Shown here: in pieces, positions 43,509 through 52,451 of the stretch | How positions within the stretch are numbered: the stretch's first letter is position 1 | Layout: each line of letters starts with the position of its first letter | Assembly (NCBI RefSeq): GCF_001435585.1 | Contig: NZ_AZEC01000013.1 | Coordinates: forward strand, 22,325 to 86,324 | Length of the DNA stretch: 64,000 nt | Origin: Schleiferilactobacillus perolens DSM 12744 | GTDB lineage: Bacteria; Bacillota; Bacilli; Lactobacillales; Lactobacillaceae | Direction: 5' to 3' | Position numbers and translations under genes: made by a program | Notes under the pieces: model-generated | The model's database searches: none | What the model was told of the DNA's origin: nothing | The model's input: only the letters and a program-made list of their open reading frames with translations

Positions 43509-44516
43509 TTACTTCGCCGTAACCTCATTCGGCACTTTCCCAGTCGTCAAAGTCGTGTGGAAGTTATCGTAACTCACGGAAATCATGCCTTCCAGTGCCG
43601 GTTCAGTCAATGAACCCATGTGCGGTGTGAACAGTACCTTCGGATAAAGCTTGGCCAAATCGCGCAATACTGGTAACGGTAATTGATCGTTGCTGCCCAG
43701 ATCTTTGCCAAAAACCTGGCCTTCTTCTAACAGCACATCACTGGCGAACCCGTCCAGCCGGTTCCCTTTCAAAGCGGCTAAAACGGCATCATAGTCCACC
43801 AATTCACCCCGGGCAGTGTTCACCAGAATTGTGTGGGGCTGTATCTTGGCGATCAGATCGGCGTTGATCATCTTATCGTTTTGGCCAGGGAAATACGGCA
43901 CATGCAGCGAAATGATGTCGGATTTCTCAACCAATTCGTCCAAACTGACAAAATCAACGACTTGCTTGGCCGCGTCGGATTGAAACACATCGTAACCCAA
44001 GACCGTGGCGCCCATGCCTTTCCACAACTCAGCTTCGGTCACGCCGATATGGCCGGTCCCGATAATGCCGATGGTTGAGCTGTGGGCTTCTTTACTGAAG
44101 TAAGTCGGTGTGACCTGGTAGTTGCCCTGGGCCGTCCGGCTGGTGGCGTAGGTGGTGTGGCGGAACAGCATCATGCCCAAAGTGAGGGCCAATTCAGCGA
44201 CGGAATAAGCGGAGTAGCCAGGGACCCGGGCGACTTTCATCCCATAACCGGCTGCGGCCTGCAGGTCAATATGATCATACCCAATGGTCCGGGTGAACAC
44301 ATATTTGATGCCATAATCGTTCATCTTGGCCAGGTTTTGAGCGTCCGCAATGCAGTTGCCCCGTAATAATACGGCGTCGCATCCTTTGATCTCCTCGACA
44401 TTGTCGTGGGTTAAAAACGCCGTAATCAGTTTCAGATCGTAATCATATTTGTTCAGTTTCTTGAAGAAAGGCACCTCGTAATCATGGACACCGTAACAGG
44501 CAATTTTGAAAGCCAT
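43509..44516 (-). CDS. D-2-hydroxyacid dehydrogenase (D-lactate dehydrogenase family)
   Basis: 335 residues from the ATG at 44516. NAD motif GIIGTGHIG (about 145-155); catalytic Arg in NTARGELVD, Glu in LLEEGQVF and His in FTPHMGS. Related to D-lactate and D-2-hydroxyisocaproate dehydrogenases; HMGSLTE departs from the HTAFYT of the well-known lactobacillus enzymes, so another 2-oxoacid is likely. Follows the AEC carrier by 39 bp, suggesting uptake or export of an organic acid linked to its reduction. Confidence 0.9.
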   Translation of the reverse strand: MAFKIACYGVHDYEVPFFKKLNKYDYDLKLITAFLTHDNVEEIKGCDAVLLRGNCIADAQNLAKMNDYGIKYVFTRTIGYDHIDLQAAAGYGMKVARVPGYSAYSVAELALTLGMMLFRHTTYATSRTAQGNYQVTPTYFSKEAHSSTIGIIGTGHIGVTEAELWKGMGATVLGYDVFQSDAAKQVVDFVSLDELVEKSDIISLHVPYFPGQNDKMINADLIAKIQPHTILVNTARGELVDYDAVLAALKGNRLDGFASDVLLEEGQVFGKDLGSNDQLPLPVLRDLAKLYPKVLFTPHMGSLTEPALEGMISVSYDNFHTTLTTGKVPNEVTAK

Positions 44517-44555
44517 AAATTGATACATTCCCTTCTAAATTGAATGGTACAAGTT

Positions 44556-45614
44556 TTAGCCGAACATGCCCGCGGCCTTAATCACTGATAAGACGACGAT
44601 CCACAACGGAATCGCCACCACTGCGCACACTGTGGAAATGAAGCTGGCGTTACTGGTCATCAGCGCACCATGGTCGAAGCCGATGGAATAGGCCGCGGCC
44701 ACGGCTGCAGTCGGTGTGGCCATCATCACGATAATGGTGGACAAGGCAATGTTATCCACGGGCAGGATGTGGGTGGCCGTCAGGATGAACAAGAGCACCA
44801 AGTTAATCAGCGGCACAATGACTACCTTGTTCCAAGAATAGTACCAGCTGGTCTTGTCGGTGGCGGCTTCGCTGAAAGAAACCGAGCCCAGCGTCACCCC
44901 GATGGCCAACCAGGCTAACGGTGAAGCCAGTGCGGCCAAGTAAGATAAGGGTTTGAACAGCCAAATCGCGGTCTGATCAATCCGGTAGAAGGCCACTGAC
45001 ACCATTTTACCAGTTGCATCCGCCGCCGGCACGGTGACATGGGGTGCGGCGTCTTGGAAGAGCCAGAGGAACAGACCCAAGAAAGTGGCGATGACGATCG
45101 GATTCAGCAACATGGTCTTAATGTTCTTCTTCTCCAGCTTCAGCCCGGATAATTTGATATAGGCATAGGAGTATAGGAAGATGCGGTAGCCGATGTTGAA
45201 AATAGAACTGTACATGACCCCCTTAGCGCCCCACACAGCGCCGACGATAGGGATACCAAAGAACGTGGTGGAGCCAAACGTGGTCAATACAGACAAGACG
45301 GTTTTCTTATCCTTGTCGGACTTGAAGTACATGAATGGGGTAATAAAGATCAGCAGAATATAGATAATGATGCCCCAAATGAGGACGTTGATACCTTGGC
45401 GCAGCGTCACCGGATCGATGGGCTGCATGAATGAATTAAAAGCCAATGCTGGCAGTGCCACGGTGAGCACGACCTTCGATAATGTTTTCCCCAAGGAATC
45501 AGAGAAGATGCCCTTACGGCGTAAGAAGAAGCCCAACAGGATGATGAAGATCGTGGATGTGACGGCGCTAACGACGTTCATGTTCGTGAGCGTGTCAGTG
45601 AGTGCTTTGAGCAT
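44556..45614 (-). CDS. AEC family organic acid carrier
   Basis: 352 residues with about ten helices in two inverted halves, typical of the auxin efflux carrier family that includes MleP malate permease of lactic bacteria. NSFMQPIDP and PTAAVAAAYSIGFDHGALMTSNASF are characteristic stretches. The operon with a D-2-hydroxyacid dehydrogenase suggests a hydroxy- or oxo-acid substrate. RBS GGAGGAATC. Confidence 0.87.
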   Translation of the reverse strand: MLKALTDTLTNMNVVSAVTSTIFIILLGFFLRRKGIFSDSLGKTLSKVVLTVALPALAFNSFMQPIDPVTLRQGINVLIWGIIIYILLIFITPFMYFKSDKDKKTVLSVLTTFGSTTFFGIPIVGAVWGAKGVMYSSIFNIGYRIFLYSYAYIKLSGLKLEKKNIKTMLLNPIVIATFLGLFLWLFQDAAPHVTVPAADATGKMVSVAFYRIDQTAIWLFKPLSYLAALASPLAWLAIGVTLGSVSFSEAATDKTSWYYSWNKVVIVPLINLVLLFILTATHILPVDNIALSTIIVMMATPTAAVAAAYSIGFDHGALMTSNASFISTVCAVVAIPLWIVVLSVIKAAGMFG

Positions 45615-45737
45615 GATGATTCCTCCAAATATAGAATGTGGTTTTTACTTGGCCTATTTTATCATGATGCGTGACCAATTTCACTAACTATTTTTGAAAA
45701 TGATGACAGCAAAGTCAATGGAATCAATGGTAAGCGG

Positions 45738-45755
45738 TTCCTATTTCAATAGGAA
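45738..45755. promoter_or_regulatory. Operator-like inverted repeat upstream of AEC gene
   Basis: TTCCTAT-TTCA-ATAGGAA, perfect 7-bp arms, 124 bp upstream of the AEC start. The binding protein is not evident. Confidence 0.35.
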
Positions 45756-46003
45756 ATTTAATCAGTTGTGCGATAAATAACAAATGTAATCGTTTGTATT
45801 GAATCGAAACAGGTTGGCGTTGTCCATACTAGAAAAGCTGGATTTGGGGACTCGTAATTCCATAATGCAAAATTCGCTCAGTGGTGTTTAAAGTCGCACA
45901 TTGGGACGTGGTCACAAAAAAATCAACAATTGCGCCCAGCACCGTAGTGGCGGCGATCGTCTGTTTCATAACATTAGTTATCTAAAGTTTCTGTCAAAAA
46001 AAG

Positions 46004-46034
46004 GTTTGAACATCAAACTAAATTGCGGTAGTAT
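46004..46034 (+). promoter_or_regulatory. Promoter P1 of fab operon with FabT box
   Basis: TTGAAC (46006-46011), 17-bp spacer and TAGTAT (46029-46034). The palindrome GTTTGA-ACA-TCAAAC (46004-46018) overlaps the -35, matching the FabT consensus. FabT with long acyl-ACP would repress here. Confidence 0.75.
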
Positions 46035-46081
46035 CATTTCAATCACTTGTTGCCGTTACGGATTACCGCAACGGTTTGTCT

Positions 46082-46114
46082 TTGACCAAATAGTTTGAAC
46101 ATCAAACTATTTGG
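46082..46114 (+). promoter_or_regulatory. Second FabT box with possible promoter P2
   Basis: A perfect palindrome with 13-bp arms (CCAAATAGTTTGA and its complement) around ACA spans 46086-46114; its centre is the same FabT-type core as P1. TTGACC (46082-46087) and AACTAT (46105-46110) with 17-bp spacing could form a promoter lying under the box. Confidence 0.7.
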
Positions 46115-46116
46115 AA

Positions 46117-46470
46117 GAGCAGAGTGGTGGTGCTAGGAGTTGGGCTCACGGCCCAGACCTTTCGTGATACACTCCTCTGCTCGTAAATGGGCGCTGCGCC
46201 CTCTGGTTATAAACGGGCTCCGCCAACCAAGGGCTAGGGCACAAGAGACAAGTCACATAAAACCTAAGTGCGGGTTTTCTGCGCCTTGTCTCTTGTGCCT
46301 CCGCCCCTAACCGGTCGGCTCCGCCCTCTGTTCATAAACGGGCTCCGCGCCCCAGGCCCCTCGCGCTAAGCCCGTCCTGGTCAAAATCCCCAAAAACGGG
46401 GGATTATGCCCAGGCCGTTCTTAGCGGTCGGGGCCTACCCGGGGCGCTGCGCCCTCTGGTTACTCAGAAA
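46117..46470. repeat. Mosaic hairpin repeat, array A (fab leader)
   Basis: About 350 bp of nested hairpins. Hairpin 1 (46117-46182) has arms GAGCAGAG/CTCTGCTC. Hairpin 2 (46239-46298) has a 14-bp stem (GCACAAGAGACAAG and complement) topped by AAAACC-TAAGTGCG-GGTTTT. Hairpin 3 (46354-46435) has arms built from AGGCCCC, CGCTAAG, CCTGG and AATCCCC with their complements. The block GGGCGCTGCGCCCTCTGGTT occurs at 46189 and 46442, and a 27-nt unit (CGCCCTCTG..ATAAACGGGC) repeats at 46197 and 46322 with two changes. The same modules occur inverted at 61.2 kb. Confidence 0.75.
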
Positions 46471-46481
46471 GGAAGATTTTT

Positions 46482-46928
46482 GTGCACGTACTGGATGCTG
46501 CAGAGATCATGAAATTGATCCCGAACCGCTACCCGATTTTGTACATGGATTATGTGGATGAGCTGACTCCTGGCGAATCTATCGTGGCGACGAAGAATGT
46601 CACGATCAACGAGAACTTTTTCCAGGGCCATTTCCCTGGCAACCCGGTCATGCCGGGAGTATTGCAAATTGAATCGTTGGCCCAGGCGGCATCGATTTTG
46701 ATTTTGAAGACGCCGCGATTCCAAGGTAAGACCGCTTATCTGGGTGCAATTCACGAAGCTAAGTTTCGGCAGGTCGTGCGGCCTGGTGATGTGTTGAAGC
46801 TGCATGTGACGATGTTGAAACAGAAGGATAATATGGGTAAGGTCGCTTGCACCGCTATGGTGGGAGAAAATAAGGCTTGCCAGGCTGAACTCACATTTAT
46901 CGTGGAGGAGGCGCAGGGCAAGGCTTAG
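46482..46928 (+). CDS. fabZ: 3-hydroxyacyl-ACP dehydratase FabZ (first copy)
   Basis: 148 residues, GTG start with AGAAAGGAAG upstream. Dehydrates 3-hydroxyacyl-ACP to trans-2-enoyl-ACP in fatty acid elongation. Hot-dog fold with intact active site: [21 protein letters not shown], giving the catalytic His and Glu. Lactobacilli lack FabA, and an enzyme at this operon position may also isomerise the enoyl-ACP to make unsaturated chains; that is inference. Confidence 0.93.
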   Translation: MHVLDAAEIMKLIPNRYPILYMDYVDELTPGESIVATKNVTINENFFQGHFPGNPVMPGVLQIESLAQAASILILKTPRFQGKTAYLGAIHEAKFRQVVRPGDVLKLHVTMLKQKDNMGKVACTAMVGENKACQAELTFIVEEAQGKA

Positions 46929-46942
46929 AAAAAGGGGAAAAT

Positions 46943-47425
46943 ATGATTGATGAGAAATCCGCCGCCGAGGCGGCTCGGAAACAAGACGAGAAGTATATCA
47001 ACAACGCATTAGTGGATGTGTATGAGAACATTATGCGCTATGAAGAATTGCAAATCCGTGGCAGCCGCTTCCGGGATATCAACGCCCGGGAGCTGCATAT
47101 CGTCCATGCCATTGGATTACATGACCACAAAACAACGACCCAAGTGGCCCAAGAGTTCCGGATGAGTAAAGGTACGTTGACGGCGCACCTGAATAATTTG
47201 GAACGCAAGGGCTATGTGGAACGCCATCGTAACGCAGAGGACCGCCGGATTATCAATCTGGGGCTGACGCGCAAAGGCCGTTTGTTATACCGGGCCCACG
47301 ATGCTTTCCACCGTCGCTTGGTCAAAGGCTTTCTCGCCGGGATGGACGATGATGATCGGCAGTTGATTAAGCAGGCTTTGATGAACTTGGAGACATTCCT
47401 AGATGAGGCGCAGACGAAGAAATGA
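46943..47425 (+). CDS. fabT: MarR family fatty acid regulator FabT
   Basis: 160 residues with a MarR winged helix (about 55-115; TTTQVAQEFRMSKGTLTAHLNNLERKGYVERHRNAEDRR). Position between fabZ and fabH and the GTTTGA/TCAAAC palindromes upstream identify it as FabT, which represses the operon together with acyl-ACP. Overlaps fabH by 4 bp. Confidence 0.93.
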   Translation: MIDEKSAAEAARKQDEKYINNALVDVYENIMRYEELQIRGSRFRDINARELHIVHAIGLHDHKTTTQVAQEFRMSKGTLTAHLNNLERKGYVERHRNAEDRRIINLGLTRKGRLLYRAHDAFHRRLVKGFLAGMDDDDRQLIKQALMNLETFLDEAQTKK

Positions 47426-48387
47426 CTAGTCAACCTTTCACAATTCTCGCCGCGGCACATGAATTACCCTGCCGCGTCGTCACCAATGATGAATTGGCCG
47501 CGCAAATGGATACGTCAGATGAATGGATTCGGCAACGGACTGGCATTCATACCCGACACATTGCGGCCCCGGACCAAACCACCAGCACGTTGAGTACATC
47601 GGTGGCCCAAAAACTACTCCACCAAAGTGGTGTGGCTCCGGACCAAATCAGTTATATCTTGGTGGCGACGATGTCTCCGGACTACGCCACCCCGGCCACT
47701 GCGGCCCAGGTCCAAGGTAATATTGGGGCAACCAACGCTGTGGCCTTCGATCTCAGTGCGGCCTGTTCCGGCTTTGTCTATGGCCTGCATGTGATGGCCA
47801 AACTGCTGGTGGGGGCGGCCCCAGGTTACGGGATCGTACTGGGCGGGGAAACACTCAGCCGCTTGGTGGATTGGCAAGACCGCAGCACCGCCGTATTGTT
47901 CGGCGATGGTGCCGGCGGTGTGCTGGTGACTAATGATCCCGCCGCCGGTAACGGTCAGTATCTGGGCGATGATCTGCATACTCTGGGTGACCAAGGCGCG
48001 TATTTGACTGCCCGGCAACTGGGCGGCAGTGACCCTGATCCGTATTTGCGGATGAACGGCCGTAAGGTTTATTCCTTTGCCACCCGCCATGTGCCCCGGT
48101 CGCTGACCGCTGGCGTGACCCAGGCCGGTTTGTCCTTAACCGCGGTGGATTATTTCCTATTACACCAAGCTAATGCCCGGATCATCCAGCAGGTGGCTAA
48201 AGAACTGGACCAGCCGTTGGCCAAGTTTCCGCAAAATATCGCCACTGTCGGCAACACGGCAGCGGCCAGTGAACCCATTTTGCTCAGCACAGAGATTGCC
48301 GACCGGCGAATTCAGCGCGGTCAAACCTTGGCCTTATGCGGTTTTGGCGGCGGCCTCACGGTGGGCACCGTGATTTTACGTTACTAA
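47422..48387 (+). CDS. fabH: 3-oxoacyl-ACP synthase III FabH
   Basis: 321 residues. Condenses acetyl-CoA with malonyl-ACP to start chains. Catalytic Cys115 in SAACSGF, His in FLLHQANARI and Asn in GNTAAAS are present. Coupled to fabT by an ATGA overlap. Confidence 0.95.
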   Translation: MTSQPFTILAAAHELPCRVVTNDELAAQMDTSDEWIRQRTGIHTRHIAAPDQTTSTLSTSVAQKLLHQSGVAPDQISYILVATMSPDYATPATAAQVQGNIGATNAVAFDLSAACSGFVYGLHVMAKLLVGAAPGYGIVLGGETLSRLVDWQDRSTAVLFGDGAGGVLVTNDPAAGNGQYLGDDLHTLGDQGAYLTARQLGGSDPDPYLRMNGRKVYSFATRHVPRSLTAGVTQAGLSLTAVDYFLLHQANARIIQQVAKELDQPLAKFPQNIATVGNTAAASEPILLSTEIADRRIQRGQTLALCGFGGGLTVGTVILRY

Positions 48388-48428
48388 CACTTTAAGTATC
48401 ACAACAAAACTTTGGAGGTTAATCATTT

Positions 48429-48668
48429 ATGACAAAAGCAGACGTATTAAACAAGATCAAGGACATTATCGCTGACCAATTGGACAAGGACGCCAGCAAG
48501 ATCACTGAAACCACGAACTTCAAGGAAGACTTGGATGCGGATAGCTTGGATGTGTTTGAAGTGGTGGACAAGATCGAAGACGAATTCGACGTGGAAATCG
48601 ACAGCGACGAAAGCATTGCGACCGTTGGCGATTTAGTCACTTACGTCGACAAGCAATTACAGGCTTAA
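48429..48668 (+). CDS. acpP: Acyl carrier protein
   Basis: 79 residues, acidic. Ser39 in DLDADSLDVFEVV is the phosphopantetheine attachment site. RBS TTGGAGG. Carries the growing chain between Fab enzymes. Confidence 0.95.
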   Translation: MTKADVLNKIKDIIADQLDKDASKITETTNFKEDLDADSLDVFEVVDKIEDEFDVEIDSDESIATVGDLVTYVDKQLQA

Positions 48669-48674
48669 TTGCCC

Positions 48675-49595
48675 ATGACAACACAATGGACCGCACTTTT
48701 TAGTGGCCAAGGGCAGCAGTTTGCTGGCATGGGTGCTGACCTGCTGGCCCAGGAACCACGGTATCAAGCAGTTGTTCAGGCGGCCAGTGAGGCCCTGCAT
48801 TTGCAGTTGGCTGATCCGGCGGTGTGGGATGATCCGGTAAATGCCCCGGTGGCGATCGTCACTTTGAGCTTGGGTGTTTACCAGGTGCTGTGCCAGGATT
48901 TACCTTTGCCCCAAGCCGGCATTGGGTTGAGCCTGGGTGAATACAGTGCTTTAGCGGCCAGCGGAATGCTGAGCTTAGCGGATGTTTTCCCGCTGGTGCA
49001 AGATCGGGCAGCATATATGAATGAGGCTGGGGCCAAACATCCCGGGGTCATGGCCGCTGTATTGCGTGCGAGCGCTACCATGGTAGAAGAAGCGTGCGCG
49101 GCCGCCACAGCAGCCGGTACCCCGGTTTTCCCAGCTAATTTCAACACGCCCGCCCAAACTGTGATCGGCGGTTCGGCGGCCGGGGTGACTGCGGTCACCC
49201 AAGCGTTGAAAGCCCAGGGGGTCAAACGGATCGTCCCGTTGAAAATGACGGTGGCTTCCCACACCCCACTCATGGCGGAAGCCAGCATGAAGTTAGGCCA
49301 ACGGCTGGCGCACAGTCACATTCAGTCAGCCCAGTTTCCGGTGTGGAGCAACACGACGCAACAGCCCTTTACGGCAGACACGGTGACCCAAACACTGACC
49401 GATCAGCTGGTGCACCCCACCCATTTTGGCACCTGTTTGAAAAATGCTCAGCCAACCACCGTCATTGAGGTGGGTCCGGGAACGGCGCTGACTAAATTTG
49501 CCGCCAAAACAATTCCGGGCATGACGGCCTGGCACGTGGATAGTATGACTACCTTGAATGAATTGCGGAAGAACTGGAGTGAAACAAATGAGTGA
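48675..49595 (+). CDS. fabD: Malonyl-CoA:ACP transacylase FabD
   Basis: 306 residues from the ATG at 48675. FSGQGQQFAGMG opening, nucleophile Ser in GIGLSLGEYSAL, catalytic His in TVASHTPLM, conserved Gln. Loads malonyl groups on ACP. Its end overlaps fabG by 8 bp. Confidence 0.94.
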   Translation: MTTQWTALFSGQGQQFAGMGADLLAQEPRYQAVVQAASEALHLQLADPAVWDDPVNAPVAIVTLSLGVYQVLCQDLPLPQAGIGLSLGEYSALAASGMLSLADVFPLVQDRAAYMNEAGAKHPGVMAAVLRASATMVEEACAAATAAGTPVFPANFNTPAQTVIGGSAAGVTAVTQALKAQGVKRIVPLKMTVASHTPLMAEASMKLGQRLAHSHIQSAQFPVWSNTTQQPFTADTVTQTLTDQLVHPTHFGTCLKNAQPTTVIEVGPGTALTKFAAKTIPGMTAWHVDSMTTLNELRKNWSETNE

Positions 49596-50316
49596 ACAAC
49601 CGGTTGCCCTGGTCACCGGGGCCCGTACCGGTATCGGCCTGGCCATCGCCGCGCGCCTGCATACTGACGGCTATACCGTTGTCTTGAATGTCCACCGGCC
49701 GTTAACAGACGACGAAAAGGCCGAGTTGACCAAGACTTTTCAACCCCTACACGTGGTTGTGGGGGACGTCGCCGAAGAGGCGGCTGCCCAGCAAATGATC
49801 GCTACGATTCAAGAAGAGTTTGGTCGATTGGATCTGCTGGTGAATAATGCCGGCATCAATCGAGATACGTTATTGACCCGAATGAAGGTCGCTGATTTTG
49901 AGGCGGTAGTGCACACCAACCTGACCGGGCCGTTCCTGATGACCAAGTATGCATTGAAGGTGATGCAAAAGCAGCGCCAGGGCAATATCGTGAATATCTC
50001 AAGTATTGCTGGGATTCGCGGCAATATTGGCCAGGCCAATTACGCCGCCGCCAAGGCCGGCATTATCGGCTTGACTAAAACGGCGGCCCGCGAAGGCGCA
50101 TTGCGCGGTATTCGCGTCAATGCCGTCGCGCCAGGGATGATTCATACCGCTATGACCGAAGCGATGAGTGAAAAACGACAGGAAGAATTCGCCAGCCAGA
50201 TTCCCTTGAAGCGGTTTGGCGAACCGGCAGAGATTGCGGATGCTGTGGCCTTTTTGGCCCACAATGCCTATATGACAGGACAAGTGGTAACGATTGACGG
50301 CGGGTTGACGATTTAG
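49588..50316 (+). CDS. fabG: 3-oxoacyl-ACP reductase FabG
   Basis: 242 residues from the ATG at 49588 (CTGGAGTG upstream). SDR fold: TGARTGIG, NNAG, catalytic Ser and YAAAK. NADPH-dependent reduction of 3-oxoacyl-ACP. Confidence 0.94.
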   Translation: MSEQPVALVTGARTGIGLAIAARLHTDGYTVVLNVHRPLTDDEKAELTKTFQPLHVVVGDVAEEAAAQQMIATIQEEFGRLDLLVNNAGINRDTLLTRMKVADFEAVVHTNLTGPFLMTKYALKVMQKQRQGNIVNISSIAGIRGNIGQANYAAAKAGIIGLTKTAAREGALRGIRVNAVAPGMIHTAMTEAMSEKRQEEFASQIPLKRFGEPAEIADAVAFLAHNAYMTGQVVTIDGGLTI

Positions 50317-50331
50317 AAAGGAACTTATTCT

Positions 50332-51561
50332 ATGCATCGAGTGGTAATTACGGGCATGGGGGCGGTCACGCCTTTAGGCAACGATGTCCCAAGTTTTTTG
50401 GATCATATCATGGCCGGTACGGTGGGGATTGCGCCCATCACGAAGTTTGACGCTAGCCAAACCGGGGTCACAGTAGCCGGAGAAGTGAAAGACTTTGATC
50501 CGTTGCAGCGGGTAGATCGCAAGACTGCCAAGCGCAATGATCTCTTCACCACTTACGCTTTGTATAGTGGGCACGAAGCCATGGAAATGGCCGGCTTGAC
50601 CGAAGGCGGCGTGGACCCGGAACGGTTTGGTGTGATTTACGGTTCCGGCATCGGCGGCTTAACGACGATTCAGGACCAAGTGATTAAGATGCACGAAAAG
50701 GGACCACGGCGGGTGTCACCGTTGTTTGTTCCCAACGCCATCATCAATATGGCAGCAGGTAGTTTGGCCATTGAATTCAATGCCAAAAACACCAGCCAGG
50801 CCATTGTCACAGCTTGTGCATCGGCCACTAATGCCATCGGCAATGCTTTTGAATATTTGCAACTCGGTAAGGCGGATGTCATCTTGACCGGTGGCTCAGA
50901 AGCGTCAGTGAATGAAATTGGCATTGCCGGTTTTGCCTCGTTGACCGCATTATCCCGGGCAACAGATCCCGCTGAGGCTTCGCTGCCATTTGACACGCAG
51001 CGTAATGGTTTCGTCCTGGGTGAAGGAGCTGCCACCTTGGTATTAGAGGATTACGACCATGCCGTTACCCGCGGGGCGAATATCTTAGCGGAGGTCGTGG
51101 GTTACGGCACCACTTCCGATGCCTATCACATGACAGCACCGGATCCAGAAGGCCGCGGGGCCGCCCGCGCCATGGCCCAAGCCATTGAAGATGCCGGCAT
51201 CACTCCCGCCGATGTGGACTATGTCAACGCTCACGGGACAGCAACCAAGGCCAATGATAGCGCGGAGTCTAAGGCCATTCAAAGTGTCTTCGGCAGCGAT
51301 AGCGATGTCCTCGTGTCCAGTACCAAGGGCATGACCGGCCATCTGTTGGGTGCTGCTGGCGCCATTGAAGCGGTGGCCTGTGTTGGTGCTCTGCAGCGGC
51401 AGCAATTACCCGAAAACATTGGCGCCCATGAGCAAGATCCGGCCTGTCCGGTAAATCTGGTGGACGACACCAACAATCATGCCGATGTCCGTTATACTCT
51501 GAGTAATTCATTCGGCTTTGGCGGTCACAACGCAGTGATTGCGTTCAAGAGGAGTGAATAA
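50332..51561 (+). CDS. fabF: 3-oxoacyl-ACP synthase II FabF
   Basis: 409 residues. Elongating condensing enzyme with Cys162 (VTACASATNAIG) and His residues in NAHGTATKAND and KGMTGHLLGAAGA. RBS GAAAGGAAC. Confidence 0.95.
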   Translation: MHRVVITGMGAVTPLGNDVPSFLDHIMAGTVGIAPITKFDASQTGVTVAGEVKDFDPLQRVDRKTAKRNDLFTTYALYSGHEAMEMAGLTEGGVDPERFGVIYGSGIGGLTTIQDQVIKMHEKGPRRVSPLFVPNAIINMAAGSLAIEFNAKNTSQAIVTACASATNAIGNAFEYLQLGKADVILTGGSEASVNEIGIAGFASLTALSRATDPAEASLPFDTQRNGFVLGEGAATLVLEDYDHAVTRGANILAEVVGYGTTSDAYHMTAPDPEGRGAARAMAQAIEDAGITPADVDYVNAHGTATKANDSAESKAIQSVFGSDSDVLVSSTKGMTGHLLGAAGAIEAVACVGALQRQQLPENIGAHEQDPACPVNLVDDTNNHADVRYTLSNSFGFGGHNAVIAFKRSE

Positions 51562-51564
51562 GTT

Positions 51565-52023
51565 TTGGAAGAAAAGGATATCGAACGTTTACTGGATAAG
51601 TTTGACCGCTCGACCTTGCAAGACTTTGAGTTGGCCCAGGGTGACTTTCGGTTGGCATTTTCTAAACGGACGGTGCAAAATGCAGCGTCAGCGACGGCAC
51701 CGACCGCTGCACCGCCTGCCAGTCCCGCCTCAGCGCCCACTGACCCGGCAGCACCGCCGGCCAAGCCGGCAATGGACGGGACACCGGTACCGGCGCCCTT
51801 AGTCGGGGTAGCTTATTTTGCGGCCGCTCCAGACAAACCACCGTTCAAACAGATTGGCGACCATGTGAGCAAGGGTGAAACCATCTTCGTTATTGAAGCA
51901 ATGAAAATGATCAACGAAGTCCCCAGTCCCATCAGCGGGACCCTGGTCAAACAACTGGTGGATGACGGCACCATGGTGGAATATGACGAGCCGGTGGTCC
52001 TGATCAAGGAGGATGCCGAATGA
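51565..52023 (+). CDS. accB: Acetyl-CoA carboxylase biotin carboxyl carrier protein
   Basis: 152 residues, TTG start. N-terminal helical part, Ala/Pro-rich linker (about 35-75) and a C-terminal biotinyl domain with EAMKMINE, whose Lys is biotinylated by BirA. Overlaps the next gene by 4 bp. Confidence 0.93.
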   Translation: MEEKDIERLLDKFDRSTLQDFELAQGDFRLAFSKRTVQNAASATAPTAAPPASPASAPTDPAAPPAKPAMDGTPVPAPLVGVAYFAAAPDKPPFKQIGDHVSKGETIFVIEAMKMINEVPSPISGTLVKQLVDDGTMVEYDEPVVLIKEDAE

Positions 52024-52445
52024 TCCCTGCAGTCCAAGAGGTAATTCCCCAGCGGTATCCGTTTCAATTAATTGATCAATTTACCACCGTAGTGCCTGGT
52101 GAAACGGCCACGGCCCGCAAGCTGATTACCATCAACGAATGGTTCTTCGCCGGCCGGCCGGCTGACCACTTGACGATGCCGCGGCCCTTGCTGATTGAGG
52201 CGTTGGCTCAAACCGGCGTTGCCGCAGTACTGAGCTTGCCGGAACATGCTGGCGATAACGTGCTTTTTGGCGGTATTCAAGAAGCTGCCTTTCTCAAGGA
52301 TATTGTTCCTGGGGATGCGTTGACCCTCACTGTGACCATGACCAAGCTGAAACGCCGGATCGGACTGAGCCATGGAGAAATCACGCGCCAAGGGACCGTT
52401 GTCGTGACGGCCGATCTGATTTTCGCCATTACGGCAAAGGAGTGA
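52020..52445 (+). CDS. FabZ-like hot-dog protein lacking the catalytic His motif
   Basis: 141 residues in the usual fabZ position between accB and accC. The fold is clear (VIPQRYPFQLIDQFTTVVPGE, INEWFF, LLIEALAQTG), but GHFPxxPxMPG is replaced by GRPADHLTMPRP, so the catalytic His is Arg and two other loop residues are changed; the Glu of IEALAQ remains. Either it acts on a different step, binds ACP without catalysis, or partners with the first FabZ. The frame is intact and coupled to both neighbours, so it is maintained. Confidence 0.88.
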   Translation: MIPAVQEVIPQRYPFQLIDQFTTVVPGETATARKLITINEWFFAGRPADHLTMPRPLLIEALAQTGVAAVLSLPEHAGDNVLFGGIQEAAFLKDIVPGDALTLTVTMTKLKRRIGLSHGEITRQGTVVVTADLIFAITAKE

Positions 52446-52451
52446 ACTTGA

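Larger units (their letters stand above)
45615..46481. other. Intergenic region with fab promoter and structured leader
   Basis: 867 bp without a convincing protein gene. It holds an inverted repeat TTCCTAT-N4-ATAGGAA (45738-45755), two FabT-type palindromes with promoters (46004-46114) and a hairpin-rich mosaic repeat (46117-46470) inside the 5' leader of fabZ. Confidence 0.7.

Noticed and set aside
45785..45798. cre site upstream of the AEC gene (TGTAATCGTTTGTA)
   Set aside because: Two mismatches at conserved positions; too weak to call.
45901..46098. Plus-strand ORF overlapping the fab promoter
   Set aside because: It spans the FabT boxes and promoters; no RBS and no recognisable protein.
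46140..46460. rRNA or tRNA genes in the GC-rich hairpin region
   Set aside because: No cloverleaf, no CCA end, no T-loop GTTCRA, and no rRNA-like sequence.
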